A stretch of DNA of 24,837 nt, taken from NCBI GenBank assembly GCA_964433975.1, contig CAYSSS010000023.1:1-24837 (forward strand), read 5' to 3'. The position numbers and the translations under genes were made by a program. The notes beneath the pieces were generated by a model. That model searched no databases. It saw only the letters and a list, made by a program, of their open reading frames with translations, and was not told the DNA's origin. This stretch comes from 2-01-FULL-45-10 sp964433975 (GTDB taxonomy: Bacteria > Omnitrophota > Gorgyraeia > 2-01-FULL-45-10). The stretch's first letter is position 1. Each line of letters starts with the position of its first letter. Below, one piece after another: positions 6,835 to 13,313 of the stretch.

Positions 6835-8619
6835 ATGATTAAGCGATTTGCCTTCACTATAACGCTTTTTTTCCTGATCAGCATATCGGCTCTGTCGACT
6901 GTTGCCAGTGCTTATTGGATATGGACGCCTGAGACCAAGAAATTCACAAACCCCAAGTACGCGGTAAAAGACAGCCCTAAAGAACAGTTCGATTGGGGCA
7001 TGAGTTTCTATAATGCCAAGGACTTTCAAAGGGCCGCTACAGAATTTGAAAAACTCGCCAAGCAGTACGAATTTTCCGAATATGCCTCCAAGGCCCAATA
7101 CTATGTGGGCCTCTGCTATGAGAACATGAATAAGTATTATCTCGCATACCAGAACTACCAAAAGGCCATCGATAATTTTCCTCACATAGCCAATACCGAA
7201 GAGATACTGGCGCGGGAATTCGCTATAGGTAATCTCTATCTCAGTAAACCGGGCCCCAAGATACTTGGCACAGATATAATGGCCCCCCTTGACCGCGCAG
7301 TGGAGATATTCAAAAAGGTTGTTGAGAACGCCCCGTACGGTAAATTCGCCGAAGAGGCGCAGTTCAACCTGGGTGAAGCGCTGAAGAAGAGCGAGCGTTA
7401 TGAAGAGGCTGTCCAGGCGTTCCACAAGATCGTTGAAGATTATCCAAAGTCGAAATTTGCCACCCGGGCGATGTATCAGGAGTCACAGTGCGCGTATAAG
7501 GCTTCTCTGAGGCCCGCCTACGATGCCGAAGCCACCGACAACGCCATAAAGACATTCGAGAAGTTCGTCTATAAGAATAAAGACACCGAGATGGCCCAGA
7601 AGGCGGAAACTACAATGAAGCGGCTGAAGGATAAGGTTTCCGAGAAGTCTTTCAGGGCAGCGGAGTTCTATGAGTCCCAGGGCAAGACCCAGGCGGCCAT
7701 AATATATTACCAGGACGTGATAGACTCCTATCCGGAGAGCAGCTTTATCAATAGAGCGCAAGCGAAGATAGAAGCGTTGAAGGCGAAAGGGACTAAGAAG
7801 GCCGCGCCTGTCGTGGATCTGACTAAAAAAAAATCGAAGCAGGTAGCCCGAGAGAAGAAGAGCTGGAATCCGTTCAGCTTCAAGAGCGGGGAGAAGAAGG
7901 TCAAGACGGCGGCACCGGAAGCCCCGAAGAAGAAGAGCTGGAATCCGTTCAGCTTCAAGAGCGAGAAGAAGCAGGCCCAGACGGTAGCCCAGCCGACCCC
8001 GACTGAGGAGGCCGCGCCAAAAAAGAATCCGTGGAACCTGTTTAACCTGGGTGTTAAGAAAGAACCTGTGGCAAAAGAAGCCGCAGCCAAAGAAGCCCCC
8101 AAAAAGAGAGCATGGAATCCTCTTAGCTTCGACACCGCGAAGAAAATTCAGCCAGATAAGGCTCCTGAAACGTCTGTCGTAGTAGAGAGATCGTCTGCCC
8201 TGATAGAAGAGGAAGGGCCGGCCGTGCCGATAGTAGAATCGCCGGTAGCTATACCCACGCCTCAGATCATAGAGGCTCCCGAAGCTGAACCGACTGCGCA
8301 ACTCATAGAAGCCGAGGTTGCCGAGACTCCGGAAACAGGGGCCCTCGAAGCGGAAGTCTATGTTTCAGAGTCTACTTTGGAAGAGTCGCATACACCCGAA
8401 TTGCCTGCCGAAGAAAAAGACCAGCCGGCCGGACAGGCAGGCGCTGAACTTACTGAGACTACGCTTAGCGAAACGCCGAAAGCTAAGTCCTGGAAACCGT
8501 TGAACTTCAATAGCAAGAAAGAGCCTGTGATAGACGGGACTGATAAAAATAAGGGATGGAAGCCATTGTACTTCGGAACTAACGATGAGCCTATGGCGGC
8601 AACGAACAGGAGATGGTAA
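6835..8619 (+). CDS. BamD-like TPR protein with WNPFSF-repeat tail
   Basis: 594 residues. Residues 1-26 are a signal peptide ending VASA, with no lipobox cysteine, unlike classical BamD lipoproteins. Residues about 45-320 are tetratricopeptide-type helical pairs (FYNAKDFQRAATEFEKL, AQYYVGLCYENMNKY, AQFNLGEALKKSERYEEA, FYESQGKTQAAIIYYQDVI) in the spacing of BamD/YfiO proteins that help insert outer-membrane proteins. The C-terminal 270 residues are unusual. Lys/Ala/Pro-rich and Glu-rich linkers carry six copies of a tryptophan motif of the form W-[NK]-P-[FL]-x-F, with tryptophans at 344, 369, 400, 427, 553 and 575. The first two copies share about 35 identical bases 75 nt apart. lptE follows directly, supporting an envelope-assembly role. 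The BamD assignment is by fold and context only. Confidence 0.8.
   Translation: MIKRFAFTITLFFLISISALSTVASAYWIWTPETKKFTNPKYAVKDSPKEQFDWGMSFYNAKDFQRAATEFEKLAKQYEFSEYASKAQYYVGLCYENMNKYYLAYQNYQKAIDNFPHIANTEEILAREFAIGNLYLSKPGPKILGTDIMAPLDRAVEIFKKVVENAPYGKFAEEAQFNLGEALKKSERYEEAVQAFHKIVEDYPKSKFATRAMYQESQCAYKASLRPAYDAEATDNAIKTFEKFVYKNKDTEMAQKAETTMKRLKDKVSEKSFRAAEFYESQGKTQAAIIYYQDVIDSYPESSFINRAQAKIEALKAKGTKKAAPVVDLTKKKSKQVAREKKSWNPFSFKSGEKKVKTAAPEAPKKKSWNPFSFKSEKKQAQTVAQPTPTEEAAPKKNPWNLFNLGVKKEPVAKEAAAKEAPKKRAWNPLSFDTAKKIQPDKAPETSVVVERSSALIEEEGPAVPIVESPVAIPTPQIIEAPEAEPTAQLIEAEVAETPETGALEAEVYVSESTLEESHTPELPAEEKDQPAGQAGAELTETTLSETPKAKSWKPLNFNSKKEPVIDGTDKNKGWKPLYFGTNDEPMAATNRRW
7861..8595. repeat. Six dispersed W-[NK]-P-[FL]-x-F motifs
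   Basis: Degenerate coding repeats at codons 343-349 (SWNPFSF), 368-374 (SWNPFSF), 399-405 (PWNLFNL), 426-432 (AWNPLSF), 552-558 (SWKPLNF) and 574-580 (GWKPLYF), each flanked by lysines. The acidic stretch at about 445-545 separates the fourth and fifth. Regular basic/aromatic motifs on a disordered tail suggest a binding array, perhaps for peptidoglycan or another envelope polymer. That is inference. Confidence 0.75.
8608..8612 (+). promoter_or_regulatory. Ribosome binding site fixing the lptE start
   Basis: AGGAG lies inside the end of the BamD-like gene, 9 nt before ATG 8622. The alternative ATG 8613 begins immediately after this site and could not use it. Confidence 0.7.
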
Positions 8620-8621
8620 CG

Positions 8622-9173
8622 ATGAGAAATATTCACGTGCGAAAATTTACCGCGGCCCTATTTGCGGCGCTTTTTTTCATTTCCGGATGCGGATATACGA
8701 CGAAGTCTCTTTTGCCGTCAAACCTTAAGACGATCTACGTTGATAACCTGGTTAACAAGATAAGGGTTACGGCTGAATCGAGCGACGAGAGGATGTACAG
8801 AGGTTATCGGCCCGGCATGGAACTGGAAGCTACGAGGACGATACGCGACAAATATCTTACCGACGGCAATCTCAGGATAGCCGACGCCGGGACGGCGGAC
8901 CTAATATTGACGGGTGAGCTGATCGATTTCAGGAACGAGGCGCTCAGGTATGACAGGAATAATGACGTACAGGAGTACAGGGTAAGGATCGTAGTGAGCC
9001 TGCAATTGAAGAACGCCGGCGACGGCAAAGTGCGCTGGGCCGAAAATTACTTCGCGGGTGAATCGCTCTATACGACCTCAGGCCCGCTCGCGAAGAGCGA
9101 AACCACGGCTATAAAAGAAGCGAATGCCGACCTGGCGCGGCGCGTAGTGGAAAGAACCATCGAGGAATGGTAA
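8622..9173 (+). CDS. lptE: LptE-like LPS-assembly lipoprotein
   Basis: Predicted outer-membrane lipoprotein that plugs LptD during lipopolysaccharide delivery. The signal sequence ends in FISGC with lipidated C23, followed by GY, as in the LptB/RlpB family (CGYxx). The body has the typical pattern of short strands with DNLVN, TADLILTGEL, EYRVRIVVSLQL and RWAENYFAGES. Length is 183 residues from ATG 8622. An in-frame ATG at 8613 would add three residues, but it overlaps the clear AGGAG (8608-8612), which sits 9 nt before 8622. Its stop overlaps the holA start (ATGGTAA), so lptE and holA are translationally coupled. Presence of LptE indicates an LPS-bearing outer membrane. Confidence 0.88.
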   Translation: MRNIHVRKFTAALFAALFFISGCGYTTKSLLPSNLKTIYVDNLVNKIRVTAESSDERMYRGYRPGMELEATRTIRDKYLTDGNLRIADAGTADLILTGELIDFRNEALRYDRNNDVQEYRVRIVVSLQLKNAGDGKVRWAENYFAGESLYTTSGPLAKSETTAIKEANADLARRVVERTIEEW

Positions 9174-10177
9174 ACCCCGCCTCTTCTGCAAACCCTGAAT
9201 CTCCTTCAAGAAGGGGCGGGGTAAACACGACCCCTTCCGTATTTCTGTTTTTAGGGGAAGAGAAGTATCTCAAGGAACGCGCCATAGACGAATTGCGCTC
9301 CAGGTCTCTCGACAGCTTTTCTGGCGAGCTGGACTATAAAGTATTCCACGGATCGGACACATCCGCGGACGAAATAATCAACTCGGCCGCAACTCTGCCA
9401 TTCTTTTCAGCGAAGAGGCTCATAGTAGTAAAAGATTTTGATAAGTTCTCCAAAGAAGATACCCTCAAACTGTCAGACTACATCAAGAATCCCAACCGAC
9501 ATACATGTCTTATCATAGATTCGGATGACGCGTCCGTTCTAGAGAGCTACCCATCGATGGCCGGATGCGCCAAAGTATTGAGATTTGCCCCTCTATCCGA
9601 TAATGAGCTCTCGAGCTGGATCAAAAAATATCTCCTGGCACAGGATAAAAAGATAGAAGATGACGCCCTCGATATAATTAAAGAAGCTAAGGGCGCCGAT
9701 CTTCTTAGCTTGTCCCGGGAGATTGATAAGCTCACGACGTTTATCGGCAAGAGAAAGAACATTACCAGTCGTGATGTTGAAAGCCTGGTAGGTAAGAGCG
9801 TGGTGGCCTCGGTCTTTGATATAGCGTCCGCTATAGGCGACAGAAACGCCTCGAAAGCTATCAGCATTGTGCATGAGCTGACATCGAGCGGGAAGAAGCC
9901 TTACGAGATAACGGGAATATTGAGCTGGTTCTTTAAGAGGGCGTTAAAGGCAAAGCTTCTTCTTGACGCGGGCGATACGGAGGTTTCAGTCTGCCAGAAA
10001 TTGCGTATAAACAGGAGGATCGTCGAAGAATTTTTTACCCACGTTCATTCTCTCTCGGCCAGGGAGATGGAGTCTAAGATGAATGTGCTTTTGGACGCGG
10101 ACCTGAATATAAAGAGGCCGAGATACAATTCATCTTTTGTAATGGAGCTCGCTATTATAAAGTTATGCCTTGGATAG
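9167..10177 (+). CDS. holA: DNA polymerase III delta subunit
   Basis: Clamp-loader delta subunit, 336 residues, the usual size. It opens the beta clamp within the replisome. The family signature FLFLGEEKYLKERAIDEL starts near residue 27. The central region has LPFFSAKRLIVVKDFDKF and the C-terminal helical domain has ISIVHELTSSGKKPYEITGILSWFFKRALKA. The N-terminal 25 residues (MVNPASSANPESPSRRGG) are atypical and coincide with a palindrome at 9174-9222, so a repeat may have displaced or extended the start. A start nearer residue 20 is possible, but no better start codon is visible. The ATG overlaps the lptE stop. The last 15 nt overlap the end of rpsT on the other strand. Confidence 0.93.
   Translation: MVNPASSANPESPSRRGGVNTTPSVFLFLGEEKYLKERAIDELRSRSLDSFSGELDYKVFHGSDTSADEIINSAATLPFFSAKRLIVVKDFDKFSKEDTLKLSDYIKNPNRHTCLIIDSDDASVLESYPSMAGCAKVLRFAPLSDNELSSWIKKYLLAQDKKIEDDALDIIKEAKGADLLSLSREIDKLTTFIGKRKNITSRDVESLVGKSVVASVFDIASAIGDRNASKAISIVHELTSSGKKPYEITGILSWFFKRALKAKLLLDAGDTEVSVCQKLRINRRIVEEFFTHVHSLSAREMESKMNVLLDADLNIKRPRYNSSFVMELAIIKLCLG
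9174..9222. repeat. Palindromic element in the holA 5' coding region
   Basis: ACCCCGCCTCTTCT (9174-9187) pairs with AGAAGGGGCGGGGT (9209-9222), 14 bp with one G-U pair around a 21-nt loop. It sits in frame immediately after the lptE stop and encodes the atypical N-terminus of HolA. No T-run follows, so it is not a simple terminator. It could be a dispersed repeat element or an attenuating RNA hairpin. Confidence 0.6.
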
Positions 10178-10432
10178 GCCGAGAATCCTCTTCGTAAGGC
10201 GCGAGGCTTTCCTGGATGCGGCGTTCCTGTGAATGATACCTTTAGAGGCGGCTTTATCGAGCTTCGATATGAATGCCCTCAACGCGGCCTTGGCTTCGTC
10301 GGCTTTTTTTGAGGCTATGAGGCCCTCGACCTTCTTTGAGTGAGAATGAAGCTCGGATCTTATTGCAATGTTCCTGAGATGTTTTCTTTTAGATTTCCTT
10401 AAATCTTTGAAAGAAGCTCTTTTAATAGGCAT
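10163..10432 (-). CDS. rpsT: 30S ribosomal protein bS20
   Basis: 89 residues, strongly basic, all-helical primary 16S rRNA-binding protein. The start MPIKRASFKDLRKSKRKHLRN, the HSxxKK region and the end HRNAASRKASRLTKRI are characteristic of S20. The ribosome site on the minus strand, AAGGAAGG (about 10441-10448), precedes the ATG by 8-9 nt. It is the only protein-coding gene of the window on the minus strand. Its 3' end overlaps holA by 15 nt (10163-10177) tail to tail, and no terminator is visible between them. Confidence 0.97.
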   Translation of the reverse strand: MPIKRASFKDLRKSKRKHLRNIAIRSELHSHSKKVEGLIASKKADEAKAALRAFISKLDKAASKGIIHRNAASRKASRLTKRILGLSKA

Positions 10433-10461
10433 TATCTTTTTCCTTCCTTTTGGAACTCGAA

Positions 10462-10490
10462 ATTATAGCATGTCGCCTTAGGGTAGTCAA
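10462..10490 (-). promoter_or_regulatory. Extended -10 promoter for rpsT
   Basis: On the minus strand, TTGACT (10490-10485), 17-nt spacer and TATAAT (10467-10462), with TGC immediately upstream giving an extended -10. Transcription would start near 10455, leaving a leader of about 23 nt that carries the AAGGAAGG ribosome site. The -35 hexamer overlaps the murJ Shine-Dalgarno (AAGGA, 10489-10493) on the other strand. Confidence 0.8.
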
Positions 10491-10501
10491 GGAATTTTAC
10501 T

Positions 10502-12034
10502 ATGAATAAGAGGCACCTGATTAAATCTACCGGCACTATCGGGCTCGCTACCGCTATCAGCAGGGTCCTCGGATTCGCGCGCGACATATTAATAGCGAAT
10601 TTTTTCGGTACGAGTATGGCGGCGCAGGCTTTCTTCGTCGCGTTCAGGATACCCAACTCTCTAAGAGATCTGGTGGGCGAGGGCGCGACTAACGCGGCGA
10701 TAGTTCCCGTGCTGACCGGATATAAAGCGAAAGGCGAAAAAGAAGAGTTCCTGCGCGCATCAAAGGTGCTTTTCAATATCTCCTTCGCTTCTCTTTCGGC
10801 CCTGACCCTGTTCGGTATAATATTTTCTCCGCTCATAGTGCGCTTGATAGCTCCCGGATTCATCCGTGAACCCTCCACTCTGCAACTTACCATAGAGCTC
10901 AGCAGGACGATCTTCCCGTACCTGATACTTATAGGCTTAACGGCTTATACGATGGGCGTTTTGAACACAGAGCGGCATTTCGCCGGCCCCGCCTTTGGCC
11001 CATGTCTCCTTAATATAACCCTGATATTGGCCATCGTATGGCTATGCCCCGGTATGGGCGTTATGGGCCTTGTGATAGGAGTTCTGGCGGGAGGAGTACT
11101 GCAATTGGCTCTGAATGTGGCGGTGATGTACAGGAAGGGCATCACCATAGATTTTAGAGAAGGCTTCAGGCACCCCGCGGTGAAGAAGGTGGGGTTTCTT
11201 TTGATCCCTCGCGTATTCGGATCCGCCATATACCAGGTGAATATATTGGTCGATACGATGCTCGCGTCTCTGTGGTGGATCGTCGGGTCAGGCGGGGTCG
11301 CGGCCCTCTATTACGCCAACCGTCTTATACAATTTCCCCTTGCCATATTCGGGCTTGCGCTCGCGCAGGCTGCGCTTCCAAAGATGAGCCATGAATTCGC
11401 GTCCAATGACATGGCAGGGCTAAAAGATACGCTCTCTTTCTCTTTAAGGATGACTTTTTTGATAATGATACCGGCGAGCGTGGGCCTGGCCGTATTGGGC
11501 CTGCCGATAATAAAGATGCTCTTCCAGAGAGGGGAGTTTACTCCCTACTCGACATATATAACGAACAGCGCGTTATTCTTTTATGCCTTCGGGCTTTGCG
11601 CTTACGGCGGTATAAAGCTATTGGTTACATGTTTCTATTCCATGCATGACACGAAGACGCCTGTAAAGACGGCGCTTATTGCGGTGATACTGAATGTGGT
11701 CTTAAACCTGATCCTTATGTGGCCCATGAAGCTCGGCGGATTGGCGCTCGCCACATCCATATCGGCCACAGTTAATTTTTTAATGCTCTATTCTATTCTA
11801 AAAAAGCGGATCGGCCGGCTGGGCACAAGAGAGATAGTCGATTCTTTTTTAAGGGCGCTCTTGGCCAGTATCATCATGGGGATAGTTATAAAATTCACAT
11901 TGGCAAAGAGCGCCTCCGCAATGGGCGTCTTATTATCGATGGTAGCCGGGGCGGCCGCCTTCATTGCAGCCGCGTATATTTTTAGGATTAAAGAGCTCGA
12001 GAGGGTATTCTCATGGGCCTCAAAGAGACGATAA
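10502..12034 (+). CDS. murJ: Lipid II flippase MurJ (MviN)
   Basis: Integral membrane protein of 510 residues from the MOP superfamily that flips lipid II for peptidoglycan synthesis. The N-terminus shows the family motifs SRVLGFARD (around residues 19-27) and FRIPNSLRDLVGEGA (around 48-62), with arginines expected in the central cavity. About fourteen hydrophobic segments can be followed to the C-terminus, including QAALPKMS and the FYSMHDTKTPVK loop. AAGGA at 10489-10493 lies 8 nt before the ATG. It is divergent from rpsT and its last 22 nt overlap uvrC. I see no clear plus-strand promoter in the 69-nt intergenic region. Confidence 0.96.
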   Translation: MNKRHLIKSTGTIGLATAISRVLGFARDILIANFFGTSMAAQAFFVAFRIPNSLRDLVGEGATNAAIVPVLTGYKAKGEKEEFLRASKVLFNISFASLSALTLFGIIFSPLIVRLIAPGFIREPSTLQLTIELSRTIFPYLILIGLTAYTMGVLNTERHFAGPAFGPCLLNITLILAIVWLCPGMGVMGLVIGVLAGGVLQLALNVAVMYRKGITIDFREGFRHPAVKKVGFLLIPRVFGSAIYQVNILVDTMLASLWWIVGSGGVAALYYANRLIQFPLAIFGLALAQAALPKMSHEFASNDMAGLKDTLSFSLRMTFLIMIPASVGLAVLGLPIIKMLFQRGEFTPYSTYITNSALFFYAFGLCAYGGIKLLVTCFYSMHDTKTPVKTALIAVILNVVLNLILMWPMKLGGLALATSISATVNFLMLYSILKKRIGRLGTREIVDSFLRALLASIIMGIVIKFTLAKSASAMGVLLSMVAGAAAFIAAAYIFRIKELERVFSWASKRR

Positions 12035-13251
12035 AAAATTTGCCAGATTCTCCGGGCGTCTATATGATGAAGAGCGCTTCCGGAGAAATTTTGTATGTGG
12101 GCAAGGCGGATAACCTAAGAAAAAGAGTAGCGAGTTATTTTCAAAATTCCCGCAGACATCCAGACAGGATAATGTCGCTCGTATTGCAGATAGCGGATGT
12201 GGATCATCTTTCGACGGCAACAAGCGCCGAAGCCCTTATCTACGAGAACGGCCTTATCAAGCAGCTCTCTCCGAAGTATAATGTCTCCCTGCGCGACGAC
12301 AAGAGCTACCCGATGCTGAAACTCACCTTAAAGGAAAAATTCCCTCGCCTCATGATAACAAGAGAGAGGAAGGAAGACGGCGCCGTATATTACGGCCCGT
12401 ATACAAGCGCCAAACTTTTAAAGGAAGCACTAAAGATCCTGCAGAAAATTTTTCCTCTAAGGACCTGCAACAAAATGCCTAAGAAAAAGTGCTTGGAGTT
12501 TGATATAGGCCAATGTCTCGGGCCGTGCGAGGGGAGGGTGGGCCAGGAACGCTACGGCGCCGTCATTAAAGAGTTAAGGCTCTTTCTTGAGGGCAGGCGG
12601 TCGGAACTTCTGAAGTTATTGACCGGGAGGATGAAGCAACTGTCGAAGGATGAAAAATTTGAAGAGGCGATGGAATGCAGGAACAGGCTCGAAGCGCTCG
12701 GCTCGGTAAATACGGACAGGGTTAAGTACGGGCCCGCCAACGAGCTGGGCGAGCTTAAGAGCATACTCGGGATAAAGGGTAAGCTCGAGGTCGTAGAGGC
12801 CTTCGATGTCTCGAATATAATGGGCGATGAGGCAGTCGGATCGATGATATATTTCAGAAAAGGCAGCCCCGATAAGAATGAGTACAGGAAGTTCAAGATA
12901 AGAACCGTCTCGGGAATGGACGACTACAGCATGATGCGCGAGATCGTCCGTCGTAGATACACGAGAACTCTCAAAGAGAAGAGGCCTTTGCCCGACCTCA
13001 TAGTCATAGACGGCGGCAGGGGGCATTTGGGCGTGGCGCTCGACGAACTGAAGAAATTATCGGTCGATAATATCCCGACGATCGGACTCGCTAAGGAATT
13101 TGAACGCATATATGTTAAAGATAGGAAAGACCCAATAGTTTTACCTAAAGAATCAAAAGCCCTGCATCTATTAGAAAGAGTTCGTGATGAGGCTCACCGC
13201 TTCGCAATATCCTACCACAAGAAGCTCATGTCAAAAAGGCTTATCAGTTAG
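12013..13251 (+). CDS. uvrC: Compact UvrC excinuclease subunit without HhH domain
   Basis: 412 residues against about 600 for typical UvrC, which makes both incisions in nucleotide excision repair. Present are the GIY-YIG nuclease (residues 12-90, GVY and YVG), a four-cysteine set expected to hold an Fe-S cluster (C152, C160, C168, C172), a UVR motif that binds UvrB (about 200-232), and the RNase H-like nuclease with D265, D303/D304, D333 and H395 in FDVSN, DDYSMM, VIDGG and RDEAHRF. Absent are the roughly 120 residues normally between UVR and the FDVSN segment and the whole C-terminal HhH pair: the ORF stops right after SKRLIS. The next 62 nt hold a promoter, not a lost domain. GAGAGGG (11999-12005) is the ribosome site inside murJ. 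Confidence 0.9.
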   Translation: MGLKETIKNLPDSPGVYMMKSASGEILYVGKADNLRKRVASYFQNSRRHPDRIMSLVLQIADVDHLSTATSAEALIYENGLIKQLSPKYNVSLRDDKSYPMLKLTLKEKFPRLMITRERKEDGAVYYGPYTSAKLLKEALKILQKIFPLRTCNKMPKKKCLEFDIGQCLGPCEGRVGQERYGAVIKELRLFLEGRRSELLKLLTGRMKQLSKDEKFEEAMECRNRLEALGSVNTDRVKYGPANELGELKSILGIKGKLEVVEAFDVSNIMGDEAVGSMIYFRKGSPDKNEYRKFKIRTVSGMDDYSMMREIVRRRYTRTLKEKRPLPDLIVIDGGRGHLGVALDELKKLSVDNIPTIGLAKEFERIYVKDRKDPIVLPKESKALHLLERVRDEAHRFAISYHKKLMSKRLIS

Positions 13252-13261
13252 GATATCAAAA

Positions 13262-13289
13262 AGTTAACTATTAACAATTGACCGATTAC
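13262..13289. repeat. Degenerate 7-bp repeat upstream of the giant ORF
   Basis: AGTTAAC, TATTAAC, AATTGAC and CGATTAC run consecutively in 7-nt register. They resemble the heptamers inside leuS. The third contains most of the -35 hexamer of the following promoter, so repeat gain or loss could alter promoter structure. Confidence 0.5.
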
Positions 13290-13305
13290 ATATACATGCT
13301 ATAAT
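13278..13305 (+). promoter_or_regulatory. Extended -10 promoter of the giant ORF, leaderless
   Basis: TTGACC (13278-13283), 16-nt spacer and TATAAT (13300-13305) with TGC immediately upstream (TGCTATAAT, an extended -10). Only 8 nt lie between the -10 box and the ATG at 13314, so the predicted mRNA begins at or within a few nt of the start codon. No Shine-Dalgarno is present. Confidence 0.78.
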
Positions 13306-13313
13306 TTATCAAT

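Noticed and set aside
7483..8301. 272-codon minus-strand ORF
   Set aside because: Mirror of the BamD-like gene; its Arg/Leu/Phe-rich composition is what antisense of Lys/Glu/Ala codons gives, and it has no ribosome site.
8425..8445. GC-rich CCGGCCGGACAGGCAGG stretch in the BamD-like tail as a dispersed repeat
   Set aside because: Looks like repeats seen in candidate-phylum genomes, but it is short and has no second copy in this window.
13240..13313. Lost uvrC HhH domain by a recent frameshift
   Set aside because: Only 62 nt separate uvrC from the next gene, and they hold a promoter and heptamers, not HhH-coding sequence in any frame.
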